From: Pseudonectria foliicola
Taxonomy: Eukaryota > Ascomycota > Sordariomycetes > Hypocreales > Nectriaceae
Length of the DNA stretch: 64,000 nucleotides
Reading direction: 5' to 3'
Assembly: GCA_003693505.1 (NCBI GenBank)
Contig: QUZD01000122.1
Location: 186,001 to 250,000, forward strand
The notes beneath the pieces are model-generated. The model made no database searches. It saw only the letters and a list, made by a program, of their open reading frames with translations, and had not been told where the DNA came from. The position numbers and the translations under genes were made by a program. Positions 20,555-31,561 of this stretch are shown piece after piece. How positions within the stretch are numbered: the first letter of the stretch is position 1; each line of letters starts with the position of its first letter.

Positions 20555-22432
20555 ATGGAAGCCAAGCCTCAGCTGCCCGGGGCGCCGAGCCGCCAGGGGC
20601 ATCACGAGCATGATGATGGCCGACATCAACAGCAACAACACCATGGCCATGAAGCCGTCACCACCAGCCAGACAAAGAGGGAGCCGGAGCCAGAGACGGT
20701 CACAGAGACGGCCACAGAGATGGCCACAGAGACGGCCACAGAGACGGCCACAGAGTCAGAGCCAGAGGCGGCAACGGAGCCCTTCCAGCCGCCGGTGATG
20801 AGCACGCTGCAGCGGCGCAGCGTGATGCTGGCGCTCTGCCTGACGCTGTTCCTGGGCGCCCTCGACATCACCATCATCTCGACGGCGCTGCCCACGATTG
20901 CGCGGGACCTGGGCGCCACGTCGCAGGAGTACGCCTGGATCGGCAGCGCCTACACGCTGGCCACGACGGCGTCGTCGCCCGTGTGGGCCAAGTTCTCCGA
21001 CGTCTTTGGCCGCAAGCAAGTCATCATGACGGCCGCCGCCACCTTCATGGTCGGCAGCCTCGTCGCCGCCCTCTCGCGCTCCTGCGCCATGCTCATCGCC
21101 GGCCGCGTCGTCCAGGGCCTGGGCAGCGGCGGGTCCATGATGATGGTCACCATTGTCATTGGCGATCTCTTCCCCCTGCAGGACCGCGCCAAGTACTACG
21201 GCATGACGGGCGCCGTATGGGGCATCGCTAGCGCCATCGGTCCTGTTCTTGGCGGCGTCTTTACCCAACAGGTCACTTGGCGATGGTGTTGTAAGTAAAC
21301 TGCCAGATCCAGCTCCAGCTCCAGATCCAGATCCAAGCAGCGCCACATCATTGTCATCTTCATCACGCTGACCCCGTATTTTCCCGCGCCTCTAGTCTAC
21401 ATCAACCTCCCCTTTGACGGCCTCGCCCTCGTCGTCCTCTTCTTCGCCCTCCACGTCAGGATCGAGCGCGAACCCCTCCTCACCGGCCTGCGCAAGCTCG
21501 ACTGGATGGGCTTCGTCTTCATCATTGGCGGCACCATCTGCTTCCTCTACGGCCTCGAGACCGGCTCTGGCCGGCTCGCCCCCTGGAGCTCTCCCAAGGT
21601 CATCTGCCTCATCCTCTTTGGCATCCTCATCCTCGCCCTCTTCATGGTCTGGGAAGCAAAGTTTGCCATCAACCCCATCATCCCCTTTCGCATCTTCAAA
21701 AAGACTACCAATATTGCTGCCTTTGCCCTCGCCTGCCTCCACAGCTTCGTCTTCATCTCCTTTGACTTCTTCCTCCCACTCTATTTCCAGATCGTTCTCG
21801 GCCTCAAACCCATCATCTCCGGCGTCACCCTCTTCGCCCTCATCCTGCCGCTCGCGACAACCACCATGCTCTCGGGCCTCATCATGCGCAAGACCGGCAA
21901 CTACACCTTCCTCATCTTCGTCGGCGCCATTGTCATGACGCTCGGCAACGGCATGTTCATCAACTTGGAGTACAAGAGGAACTGGGCCAAGATCATCATC
22001 TTCCAGATCATCACCGGCCTGGGAACCGGCTGTCTTTTCCAGTGCCCCCTCATTGCGCTCCAGACCCATGTCCAGCAAAAGGACACGGCCGCGGCCATGT
22101 CTGCCTACAGCTTCCTGCGAAACCTCTGCACTTCAATGTCCATTGTCATCGGCACAGTCCTCATCCAGGGAAAGCTCGGTGGCGGTGGCTTGACAGGCCA
22201 CTCAACCTCGGGAGGAACATCCAAGCCTCACACCAAACAAGAGTACATTGGTGCATTGCATCTCATGTGGATCTTCTACACAGCCATAGCAGCACTCATG
22301 ATTTTGGTCGCTTTCGCCGTACACCCAAAGCCGGTAGAAAAGGCCGCCGCCGCAGCAGATAGGAGCGGACCAGCAACGCCTGACCCTGAAATGGGTCGTG
22401 ATAGAGTCCAGGCGCCACTTCAGGAGAAGTAG
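20555..22432 (+). CDS. MFS transporter, DHA2-type (14 TMS) drug/toxin efflux-like
   Basis: Two exons (20555-21290 and 21396-22432) give 590 aa. The intron splits a Phe codon inside the signature TWRWCFYINLPFDG, which is complete only after splicing. Other motifs are LDITIISTALPTIA (helix 1), SVW-type AKFSDVFGRK (motif A, loop 2-3), and GPVLGGVFTQ (antiporter motif C). Hydrophobicity supports about 14 helices, placing it in the DHA2 proton antiporter group that exports drugs and fungal toxins at the plasma membrane. Residues 1-80 are cytosolic and contain a 12-nt-period repeat encoding TETA-like tetrapeptides (20695-20765). No biosynthetic genes lie beside it, so the substrate is unassigned. 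Confidence 0.9.
20695..20765 (+). repeat. In-frame 12-bp coding minisatellite (TETA repeat)
   Basis: About five imperfect copies of ACAGAGACGGCC in the cytosolic N-terminus of the MFS protein. The 12-bp period keeps the frame, so copy number can vary without disrupting the gene. Confidence 0.85.
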
Positions 22433-23289
22433 ATCTCGTCCTAGTTCAGTTACAAGACTGTTTTCATCATACATAGATTCAATAACATAGATCGAATTTC
22501 AAATAGATTACGGACACGTGGATCCAGCCTTGCAGTTCCGTTACGTAGTTCAGGTTTCAAAACGTACAGATATAGATATGATGGCGGTTTCTCTCGATCA
22601 GAGACAAGCCTGATGGATTGATAGAAATGAGTTAGTAAAGCTCTGCACCCAAGAGTTTGGCATGTTGCACGAGGAGAAAAGATACCAGGATCCAATTTCA
22701 TCTCTGGGGCGACGAGTGTATAGGTCTAGAGTATGCTAAACTTGAAATTCATAAGTTGCCAGCTGCAAGAGAATGGCAAGAAATGAACCAGGCAGCCTGC
22801 TACGTCAATGACTCACTTTGAATCAGTATAGCTATCCATCAAGGGGCCTGGCGAGAAGCTTCCATCTTTACTCAAATCAGACTGGCTCATTGTTTCAATA
22901 GGCCTGCCAAGCCGCGGATGAACGCCCAGGATACAAAGCGATGAGCTAGTTCGAATCCTAGAAATCAAAACATACCTTAGACTGGTGCTCTTACAGATCA
23001 AGAGAAGACCTGACCGAAGTGGCCCCAGCCAATCCTTTGCAGCCATACCTACGCATAGACTGGGGTTAGCATAGCCACTGTTTTGGGCTGGCAGGATGGA
23101 TGAGTCAACGGCGAGGCAATGCCCGCAAGTTGATCTGAGCCAGTTGTAATTTGGGCAGCTTGCACACTCCGATGCCAACATGCATTCAAATATAAAGAGT
23201 GCCCACGCTGCTCATTTCTTTTCTCGGAATACTCATACTCGTTTCCAAGCAAAGAGACTGCAAATGTGAATGCAACTGCAAATACAATC
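22433..23289. other. Intergenic region upstream of the NADAR gene
   Basis: A 122-codon minus-strand frame at 22813-23181 has no recognisable features and is not called. The right end carries the probable NADAR promoter. Confidence 0.45.
23191..23197 (+). promoter_or_regulatory. Candidate TATA box of the NADAR gene
   Basis: TATAAAG lies 93-99 bases upstream of the ATG at 23290, with pyrimidine-rich sequence between. Position and sequence fit a fungal TATA promoter; no experimental support. Confidence 0.5.
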
Positions 23290-23912
23290 ATGGCAGACCA
23301 AAGCAACCCCGTTTATTTCTGGCGCGAGACAGACACTGAGCTTGGATGGCTCTCGCAATGGTACTACTGCCCCTTCAGTGATGATCAAGACCCCCGGAAG
23401 AAGTACAAGACAGCAGAACAGTGAGGCTCTCCACCTGGCATCTCGGACAATGGGCGTGAGTTTCTGACGAGGACCACAGTTATATGATGCACCACAAGGC
23501 TCTCCTCTTCAACGACACCAAGACGGCCACGGCCATCCTCGCCGTTACCCACCCACGCCAAGCCAGAGCCCTCGGCCGCAAGGTCACGCCCTTTTCCAAC
23601 GCCACCTGGGAGGCCAACCGCCGCGCCATTGTGCGCAAGGGCAATCTGCTCAAGTTCACGCGCGCCGTGACGGAAGAGGGCTTCCGCAAGGGCGACCCGG
23701 CAGCCGGCGTGGAGCCCCCGCTGCTCGACGGGACTCTGCGGGCCACGCTGCTGGCCACGGGCGAGCGCGAGCTCGTCGAGGCCTCGCCGTTTGACCGCAT
23801 CTGGGGCATTGGCTTTGTTGCTAGGGATGCCGAGGCCGCGAGGGAGTCGTGGGGGCTGAATCTGCTGGGCGAGGAGTTGATGGAGGTGAGGCGGGTGCTG
23901 CGAGAGGAGTAG
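23290..23912 (+). CDS. NADAR (YbiA-like) domain protein
   Basis: NADAR-family protein, related to bacterial YbiA. The family acts as N-glycosidases on ADP-ribose-linked or riboflavin-pathway compounds, and recent work links some members to removal of ADP-ribose from guanine in nucleic acids. Two exons (23290-23420 and 23480-23912) give 187 aa. The intron falls inside the conserved AEHYMM motif, which is complete only after joining. The N-terminus FWRETD..LGWLSQWY matches the usual FY..LSNFY-type opening. WEANRRAIVRKGNLLKF and DRIWGIGF (family W-G-x-G) carry the other catalytic-core motifs. It is a single-domain protein of near-minimal size. Its natural substrate in fungi is unknown. Confidence 0.92.
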
Positions 23913-24221
23913 GGAGTCGGCGCCGTCTTGATCAGAATGAGACTGCCATGTATGTCATCAGGACAGGGTACACATTGTGAAATCGCGAGTCAGGAGATAT
24001 TCGGATGCGCCTCTTGAGGCTGCTCGCCAAAATGATTAGGGTATGGGCCGTCCGGCCTTTTGTTCGTTTTGACGTAGCGCTGTCTATACATTTCCACCGC
24101 CAAATGCTCCGGCTTCCGTTGCTTTTTCCGTGTTTTCTCATCCCACTCCTTATGCTAAATCGTACATGTAGAGTCTCGTTCCTCAAGACTCGGTAGAGCG
24201 GCGTGTGATGGTGAGGTTGGA

Positions 24222-24267
<46 letters not shown>

Positions 24268-24462
24268 GGGGGTGATGTGCCGCCTGTGCACCACCCGCCG
24301 TTGCTCCTTTCCCCCTTCTCGATCATGCCCAGAGCCTGGTATTTTCCACATGATGGCACATACTATACAGATATTATAACACAATGGTGGGCACCTCCAA
24401 CTCCCGGTCCCCGAAAGAAACCTTTCCAAAATCGTGATCCCCTCGTCGTGGCAGCTGGGCAC
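23913..24462. other. Convergent 3' region with GT microsatellite
   Basis: Shared 3' flank of the NADAR and TIM44 genes. It contains an uninterrupted GT dinucleotide run at 24223-24265 and no supported gene. Confidence 0.5.
24223..24265. repeat. GT dinucleotide microsatellite
   Basis: About 21 perfect GT units; a likely length-polymorphic marker. Confidence 0.93.
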
Positions 24463-26154
24463 TTAGTACCAGTCTCGTCCACTCTTCTGCATCTCAATCA
24501 GACGCCAACCGCGCGTCTCGGGGTTGTTGACGTCCTCGGGCACACGGGTGATGCCAATGGCATACGTCACCAGCTGGACCTTGTCCTCCATGCCGGCCGC
24601 AAGCTTGTTGGTCTTGGCATTTCGGTAGACGTGCACCTCCTGCGTGCGGCAGGTGATGATGAAGACGGGCACCTCGCCAGGGTCCAGCATGCGCGCCTTC
24701 AGGATATCGACGTTTCGGATGTCAAGAATACGACCGTCAGACTTCATACCAGCCTGAAGGTACTGCTTCGTCAACGCCTCGTACACCGAGTACTGAGCAG
24801 CCGACAGCCACAGCTTGAGTGTCGTTGTATCGCCCTTGACGTAGGCGTCCAGAACCTCGGGCAAAATGTACTCGCGGAGCTCCTGCAGGAAAGGCTCCAC
24901 TTGGAAGCTGGGGTCCATGGAGCGGAACTTCTTGATCACCATGGCGTTCTCGTTCTCGGCAAAGAAGCCGGCAATGGTGTCCGTGATGCTTCGGGCCGTT
25001 GACACCAGCGGGTTCTCCGACTCTTGGTACTTGCCCTTCATGCTGAAGAGCCCCTGTACCATCTTGTTCGTGTCGCGGAAGTCTCTCCACGCCTCCTTCC
25101 AAGCAGCGTCCTTGTGGAGAGTCACGTTGGTGCCGGCTCTGTCATTGTGGTTAGCACACCGGACTGGGTTGGGAGACGCCACCTGCAAAGTAACTTACTC
25201 GGGATCCTCTTCGAGGACCTTGCCGCCGCCCCGCTGCTTCTCCAATAGCTCACGGCGCTTGCGGCGTTCCTCCTTCTCGACCCATCCACCGTAGCGCGAG
25301 GAGCTGCCATCGTCGATGACATTCTTAACATTCTTGTAGGCGTCGGTCTCTCGGATGGGCTTGGTGGCCTTGTCGACAGCATCACCCGTCACGTTAGCGG
25401 CCTTGCGCACGCCCTTCATGACGGGCGTCTCCCAGGTCCAGGCGGCGCCCTTTCCAACGGCGCCAGCCGTAGTCTTGACCACGCGCGAGGCCGTCTGGGA
25501 CATGGCGCCAGTTGACTTCTCGTATGCCTCACGGGCTCGTCGAACCGACTCGCTCTCGGAGAATTGATGAGCAGCGGCGCCAATCTGCTTGGTGGACTCG
25601 TTCCACTCCTGCGACTTTTGGAACTCGGTGTTCATCGTCTCCATGAAAACCTGCCAAGGAGTCTTATCGCCGTGTGGTGGAGGGGGAGGGAGATCCTCGG
25701 CCTTTTCCTTCTTCTGCTTCTCCTCGCCCTCCTTGTCGCCCTCCTTGTCGCCCTTCTCGCCATCTTCATTCGCCTTGGAGTCTTCCTCCTTGGCCTCGGA
25801 TTCGCCTTCGGTCTTCTTCTGCTCCTTGGCCTCGTTGGCCGCGGCTTCAGAAACCTTTTGCTCAGTCTTGGCCTTGTCCTCCTGGTTTAGCCTACGAGAG
25901 GCGTGGATGAGACGGGTCTGGACGTTGTAGGTGGCGAAGCGCAGCTCGGCCGGAAGGAAGGGAGATTTGAGGGGAGATAGAACGGCGCCTGAAGGCATCG
26001 AGCCCTGGGACCGGGCGCCATTGCGAGCACTGCTGGTGGCGAGCTGGGATGCTAATCTGCGGGAGACGGGAGACCGGCTCTGGGGGTTGAAGCGAGCAGA
26101 GGCCCGGGAGAGGGCCGTCTCGGACTGCGCCGCCTTTCGTGCGAAGGAGTTCAT
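24463..26154 (-). CDS. tim44: TIM44, mitochondrial presequence translocase motor subunit
   Basis: Peripheral inner-membrane protein that tethers mtHsp70 to the TIM23 channel and so drives matrix protein import. Two exons (26154-25199 and 25138-24463; 60-bp intron) give 543 aa. The N-terminus is Arg/Ser-rich without acids, a typical matrix presequence. A charged Glu/Lys/Ala-rich linker at about residues 90-150 ends in a proline run. Then comes the Tim44 core: TPWQVFMETMNTEFQKSQEW, the helical Hsp70-binding section with ETPVMKGVRKAA, and a C-terminal NTF2-like domain with NPLVSTARSITDTIAGFF and WRLIEM near the end. Both length and order match fungal Tim44. It is divergent from the mitochondrial uS11m gene. 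Confidence 0.96.
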
Positions 26155-26466
26155 GATTTGAACAACTCGATGTACCCTCCGCGGAACGCGATTGAACGTG
26201 GCCGGGGGCGATGGGAAAGAGAAATGACAGATGGAAGGTAGTGGAATTATCGCGGGAGGAAATTTCGGTCCCAGCGATCTCGGTTGCGGGCGGAAAGGAT
26301 ACGGAAAGCGGCGAGTCGGCAGAATGTCGGCAGATCCTCGATCGCCAGCTTAAACTTCTGGGGCTCGTTTCGCCAGTCTGGTGAAAATTGGCGGTCCCTT
26401 GCAATCCAATCCCCAAGCCAAGCACAACGACACACCGACCGACTCGAAGCGGTTGATGTGCACGAG
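26155..26466. promoter_or_regulatory. Shared bidirectional promoter, TIM44 / uS11m
   Basis: Only 312 bases separate the start codons of two divergent mitochondrial genes. No canonical TATA box is visible. The spacing implies overlapping promoters and possibly co-regulation. Confidence 0.6.
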
Positions 26467-27240
26467 ATGAGTCGGTCATTGACGAGTCGCCTCGCGGCGC
26501 AGCCAATTCTGCGGGCCTCTTGCGCCCCGGCGATCCGATGCCCCTTCCAGGCATCCCGGTCCTTCTCTCAGACGAGCGCCTCACGGGCAGACGACAAGCC
26601 GAAGCAGCCATCGGGCCAAAAGTCGGATGGCACATCCTCGCTGCTCGACAGCATCCGAAGCAAGGCCAAGCCACAGGCCCGTCCCAACTCGGCCTCGCTC
26701 CTCGAGAACATCTACGGCGCCGCTCCGGCCTCGGACTCGACGGCCAAGCCCAATGCCATGGCCAACCTCTCCCAGAGCCTCGTCTTCCAGACGCTCAATC
26801 AGTCCAATATTGACATCAGCGGCCTATCCTCTCCCGGCGGTCGGTCCGTCAAGGCCAGAGAAGACAGCATCGAGCCCTTCCACTTCCACATCTTCACCCA
26901 CAAGCACAACACGCACATCACCTGCACCAAGCCCAACCGCGATCCCATCATCTCCATGTCCTGCGGCAACATTGGATTCCGCAAGTCGCGCCGCGGCACC
27001 TTTGACGCCGCCTATTCCCTCACCAAGTACGTCCTCGAGCGCCTGATCCACAACGGCTGGCCCATGAAGATGAACCGTCTGGAGGTGGTGACTCGAGGTT
27101 TCGGCCAGGGCCGAGAGGCTGCACTCAAGGTGCTCATGAGCCCCGAAGGCAAGGTGTTGCGGGACAAGATTGTCCGAGTGGCCGATTCAACAAGGATCAA
27201 GTTTGGCGGTACGAGGAGTAAGAAGCCGAGACGTCTGTAA
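26467..27240 (+). CDS. Mitochondrial small ribosomal subunit protein uS11m
   Basis: uS11 family protein of the mitochondrial ribosome (yeast Mrps18), which sits on the small-subunit platform near the mRNA exit. Single exon of 257 aa. The start at 26467 gives an ideal presequence (MSRSLTSRLAAQPILRA, Arg/Ser/Ala-rich). A disordered linker follows to about residue 120. The S11 domain shows HIFTHKHNTHITCT, ISMSCGNIGFRKSRRGTFDAAY and GFGQGREAAL, and ends in the basic GTRSKKPRRL tail typical of uS11. The longer open frame upstream of 26467 lies in the shared promoter and is not used. The gene converges on the DeSI-like gene. Confidence 0.95.
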   Translation: MSRSLTSRLAAQPILRASCAPAIRCPFQASRSFSQTSASRADDKPKQPSGQKSDGTSSLLDSIRSKAKPQARPNSASLLENIYGAAPASDSTAKPNAMANLSQSLVFQTLNQSNIDISGLSSPGGRSVKAREDSIEPFHFHIFTHKHNTHITCTKPNRDPIISMSCGNIGFRKSRRGTFDAAYSLTKYVLERLIHNGWPMKMNRLEVVTRGFGQGREAALKVLMSPEGKVLRDKIVRVADSTRIKFGGTRSKKPRRL

Positions 27241-27540
27241 GCGTGCATTTGGCATTACAACTAGAAGCGGAGAGCGAGTGGAGGAGAAAACGGATGAGCA
27301 TTGAATTGCACCAATGTACCATACTTGTACGACATGTACTATATAAATACAGCCAATCAACAAACTGGCATAAATGTCCACGAAATATCCAAACGAACAA
27401 AGCACTGCTCATAGCCAGAGCCATTGGTATCGTAGCGACCTACCCGCTCCAAGAACGCCTATGAGAGAAAGAAAAGGAAAGGGAAAGAGATGAAGCGGTC
27501 GATGCGGCAAGATGCTCCAGTCAGTCACCATGTTGTTATC
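27241..27540. other. Convergent 3' region
   Basis: 300 bases between the stop codons of uS11m and the DeSI-like gene. It includes a TATATAAAT element near 27339 that is probably only AT-rich UTR or terminator sequence. Confidence 0.5.
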
Positions 27541-28336
27541 CTACAGACCCGGAGCGCGCTCCGCCGGGGGTAGCGTGCGTCCTGCTGCGTCTCGTACGAC
27601 ATGCTTCCCTTTGCCGGTGCCTCCATGCCGCCTGTCCTCCTGGCTGTCCCAATCTTCGTCTCCGCTGTCAACCAAATAATGTGGCGTATCATGGGTAAGC
27701 ATCCGGGCCCGCTCATCCGAGGTATCGTAATCTTCGAGAAGCTCACCGTCGGCAGTGTCGAACTCTGGCGGCTCGATCCATTCGCGCGGCACAACGCAGG
27801 GCAGAGCGACGCCGATACTAGCGGCTCGATTCAGCCATGAAGGGCCGGGCTGGCCAGTAAGTTTCCTACACAGATATGACGTGAAGTGGTTGCAATTTTT
27901 GGTGAGGAGGTTATAGGAAGGGCCGAGGAACTCTTCGGAGGCGGCTCGCAGGGTGTTGTCGATATCTTCGTCGCTGGCCAGAGTGAAGCCATGAAGAATC
28001 TCGCATCTAAAGGTACCACCAGGGGGCTCGGTCTTGGGTTTGGTCCAGTAGACGCCGGTTACGCCTCGCTTATCATGGCCTCCGTAAGCATACTCGCGCC
28101 CGCGGATGACGACACCGGAGTGCAAAAGCGAGGCGCCGACGGTCCATAAGACTGAGGAGAGACGGCCGGGCTAGTAGTGGGCAAGACGGCCAAGTCAGTG
28201 AGGTGCACTCAACAATAGCAGGTAAATCATGACAGTTCCCTACCGGAAGTAGGTCGTAGACGTGGATGGTGATTTCAGTCTTTTGCAGCGAGAGAGTGGA
28301 GCGATGCCTGCTAGTAGAGTTCTTGGGTCGGGACAT
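27541..28336 (-). CDS. PPPDE/DeSI-like deubiquitinating/deSUMOylating cysteine peptidase
   Basis: Thiol peptidase of the PPPDE (DUF862) superfamily, whose animal members DeSI-1/2 and fungal relatives cleave SUMO or ubiquitin conjugates. Two exons (28336-28244 and 28170-27541) give 240 aa. The first exon encodes a basic start and the beta strand ITIHVYDLLP. Exon 2 carries the catalytic His in SLLHSGVV (residue 48), the GREYAYGGH element, and the catalytic Cys in TKNCNHF (residue 124) preceded by GPSYNLL, so the His-Cys dyad is intact. A C-terminal tail of about 85 residues is acidic then Arg-rich and looks disordered. The fold therefore ends near residue 155. Confidence 0.93.
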
Positions 28337-29374
28337 TGTGGGTGCTGCAGTCCCGGTCTGAAGTTGATGATGAATGGGTTCCTGGCAGCAACGTCAATGT
28401 CTCGGGATGCGGAGAATGAGTGCGTATGCGAACGCCTGTGCGGTACGGCGGGGGATCGGAGACTCGGGAAGTCGATAATTGGGTGCAGAGGGGGCGGAGA
28501 GAGGCGGCACTATGAGAGGAATACCAGACGGTGGGTTGAAGAGAGGCAGGGAATGAGGCTGCAGTCTGAGTGTAGGAGAGAAGAGGAAAGATGGCTGGAG
28601 AACAGGCGAGGGGGGATAAGCAGGATGTGATGAAATGAGACGAGGTTTAGGTTGAGGATGAGGATGAGGATGAGGATGCTCCGGATAGAGAGAGAGACAG
28701 AGAGAAGAGGGAGAGACGAAGACGCTCCGGTGCGCCCGTCGGCTGTCACCGTCAGCGTCGCTAAAAAGCGTCGATCGAGGCTAGAGCTTCGCTAGGCGGA
28801 ACTGGAACTGCTTGTGGTGCCTGGCTGTTTTGGGTGTTTGGTTCTGCTTACCAGGAGCTGCCAGCACTTACCACTTCCCAGCAGATCCCCAGCCAATGAT
28901 GTCAGCCTATGTCAGCTGCGGTCGAGATACCTGGATACCAGGTACTTACTGTACGTAGCTGCCCAGCCCCTCAACCTTGGCCGGATCATCTGTGGCGCCG
29001 CGCTCCGGGATGCCTGGGCGCACCAGCCCCAGCCCCGACCAACCTCCCAAGGTGGGGGCAGCATCAAATTTCAATCTTCTCTTTTCCCTTTTCTCATCAT
29101 ACAAAAGCGCACGCACCGAGACAATTCTCTCTTCTCTTCCTCTCCCCTCTCTCTTCTCTCTCACACACTCGTCGGCGCCGTCTCACGGGCGATCGCGGTT
29201 GGCTCGCAGCCAGCCACCTTCATCACGAAGCTCCTCACCTTGTCCTCACCCTTCTCTTCTCTCCGTGCCTTTTCACCCCGCGCAGCAAGCTCTGCCGCAC
29301 TTGTTGGACTTGCTCCAGCTTCCCCCCGCCTAGTCGTCTTCGTCTCTCGTCGCGGCTACGCCAAATCCAGAAAG
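28337..29374. other. Divergent promoter region, DeSI-like / OLA1
   Basis: Holds a GAGGAT hexamer array (about 28649-28678), several GGTAC elements near 28930, and a CT-rich block (about 29122-29168) in the OLA1 leader, typical of strongly expressed fungal genes. No other gene is seen. Confidence 0.5.
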
Positions 29375-30923
29375 ATGCCTCCCAAGAAGCAGGTCGTCGA
29401 GGAGAAGATCCCGCTGGGCAGGCCCGGCAACAACCTCAAGAGTGGTATTGTGCGTTGATGACACGTCCCCACTCTCGTATAGCCGCCCAGCGATGCTAAT
29501 GCTTCCCCCAAGGTCGGCCTCGCCAACGTCGGCAAATCCACTCTCTTCCAGGCCATCACCAAGTGCAACCTGGGTAACCCTGCTGTATGAAGCCCCCTCG
29601 CCGCCCGCCGCCCTAGACCGGGGTGCTGACAGCATCAAAGAACTTTCCCTATGCCACCATTGATCCTGAGGAGGCTCGCGTCATCGTTCCCGATGATCGC
29701 TTTGACTGGCTTGTTGAGAAATACAAGCCCAAGTCGGTGGTTCCGGCCAACATGACCGTGTACGATATTGCCGGTCTGACCCGTGGTTCCTCCACCGGTG
29801 CCGGTCTTGGAAATGCCTTCCTGTCACACATCCGTGCTGTCGATGCCATCTTCCAGGTGGTTCGCTGCTTTGACGATGCCGAGATTATCCACATTGAGGG
29901 GGACGTCAACCCTTCCCGTGATCTCGACATCATCAGCGAAGAGCTGCGTCTCAAGGACATTGAGTTTGTCGAGAAGGCTCTTGAGAACCAGAAGAAGAAG
30001 ACCCGCATGGGTGGCCAGAGTCTGGAGCTGAAGAAGGCCCGTCAAGAGCAGGACACGATTGAGAAGATCCTGGCCTGGCTCAACGACGGCAAGGATGTCC
30101 GCAAGGGCACCTGGAGTCCCAAGGAGGTAAGCCAGTTTTGCTTTTCTCTGCCAAACTTTACGCCTCGATTTTACCTCATCACCATCCCCTCTCCCACTTT
30201 ATATGATGACAAAAGGCCAAGGCCTGAAACTTAACCCAGCTCTTCGAATGCCTCACCTATTAACGCTTAGAGGCATCATGAGATTAAATTTCGTCTGATA
30301 CTATTCCCCACCACCGCTTTTATCATCAAGCACAATGGCATGTAGACACTTTGCTGACTGTTCCCTGCCAGGTCGAGGTCATCAACCCTCTCTTCCTTCT
30401 GTCGGCCAAGCCCGTTGTCTACCTCGTCAACCTCTCTGAGAAGGACTACGTTCGGAAGAAGAACAAGCACCTTCCCAAGATTGTTGAGTGGGTCAACGAG
30501 CACGCCAAGGGTGATCCCATCATCCCCATCTCCGTCTGCTACGAGGAGCGCCTCTCTCGCTTCGAGACTGAGGATGAGGTCAAGGAGGAGATGAAGAACG
30601 TCGGTGCCGAGTCTGCTCTGCCCAAGATCATCACGCAGATGCGCAAGACGCTGCAGCTGGGCAGCTTCTTCACCGTCGGCCCCGATGAGGTTCGCTCGTG
30701 GACCATCCGCACCGGCACCAAGGCGCCCCAGGCCGCCGGTGTCATCCACACTGATTTTGAGAAGACCTTCATCCAGGCTCTCGTCTTCAACTACAACACC
30801 CTCAAGGAGCTCGGTGATGAAGGCGAGGTCAAGGCCAAGGGCAAGATTATGACCAAGGGCAAGGAATACGTTGTCGAGGATGGAGACATCCTGCACATCA
30901 AGGCCGGTGCTGCCAAGGGCTAA
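29375..30923 (+). CDS. ola1: Obg-like ATPase OLA1 (YchF family)
   Basis: YchF/OLA1 P-loop ATPase, a ribosome- and stress-linked regulator in the cytosol. Four exons (29375-29449, 29513-29584, 29641-30126 and 30372-30923) give 394 aa, the same length as typical eukaryotic OLA1. The P-loop GLANVGKST spans the first intron junction. G2/G3 elements (NFPYATIDP; DIAGLTRGSS.GAGLGN) follow. The G4 position reads NLSE instead of NKxD, the change that makes this family prefer ATP over GTP. A coiled-coil insertion and a C-terminal TGS domain (FFTVGPDEVRSWTIRTGTKAPQAAGVIHTDFEK, quoted only in part by motif) complete it. The third intron is unusually long for this window at 245 bp. Confidence 0.97.
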
Positions 30924-31561
30924 GCAGTGGATATACCCGCCCATTGGTTCATATAGACCCTTGGAAGATTTAAAAGAAGTAAAATGCGACAATGTGATGA
31001 CAGTCGATACCCCCATCTGAATAATGTGTTCTTATACTCGTGAAGTGTTTTTGTCAGTGGCTCGTACCAGTGCTACTGAAGATGATGAGATACCGCGTAG
31101 GAAAATGAGATGCAAAGTCCTTGTCTCAGCCCAATCTGGCAGAACACGATGGCTTGTTTGTGATATTCCGTCCGTATTGCGAGCCCATCCCAAAGGGGTT
31201 CTAACATGCAAAGCGGCCATGTTTGGTGAATCAATGTTGCCTTTGCAGCTGACTGGCGACAGTGAGGGCACATTTGCTTGACAACCTTTTTTAACTGTTC
31301 AAGGAACTTGGCTGTTTCGTTGGAACGTGTATCTTGCTCTACATATGTTGCGATATCATCTCAGTTCATAATAAGTGATTACGATGTGTTTTTGTGGTCA
31401 TGTCATTTCATCAGACTTCGTCGTGATACCCTCATCGTCATCATCCTCATCATCCTCATCATCCTTGTCCACCTCGGACGTCCACAAAGTCCCATGACCC
31501 AGAACACCCTAAACCAGCAGTGGCCAAGCAAATGCCCCCAGAGTAAGAAAGACTGGCGATC
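30924..31561. other. Convergent 3' region (OLA1 / Pro-Ser-rich gene)
   Basis: Short unremarkable frames only. A CATCCT repeat lies near 31440-31465. No gene is supported. Confidence 0.45.

Noticed and set aside
21392..22078. 228-codon minus-strand frame opposite the MFS transporter
   Set aside because: Asp/Glu/Ala-rich composition is what the antisense of C-ending codons gives; the sense strand has clear transporter motifs.
20555..22432. MFS gene as part of a secondary-metabolite cluster
   Set aside because: No polyketide synthase, NRPS, terpene cyclase, P450 or pathway regulator is present within the window around it.
22941..22970. TTCGAAT flanked by CTAG, like a tRNA T-arm
   Set aside because: No matching acceptor, D-arm or anticodon arm upstream or downstream.
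22813..23181. 122-codon minus-strand frame upstream of the NADAR gene
   Set aside because: No motif, no plausible promoter, ordinary length for chance in this base composition.
27339..27347. TATATAAAT after uS11m as a promoter
   Set aside because: It lies between two convergent stop codons with no gene downstream; more likely AT-rich UTR or terminator sequence.
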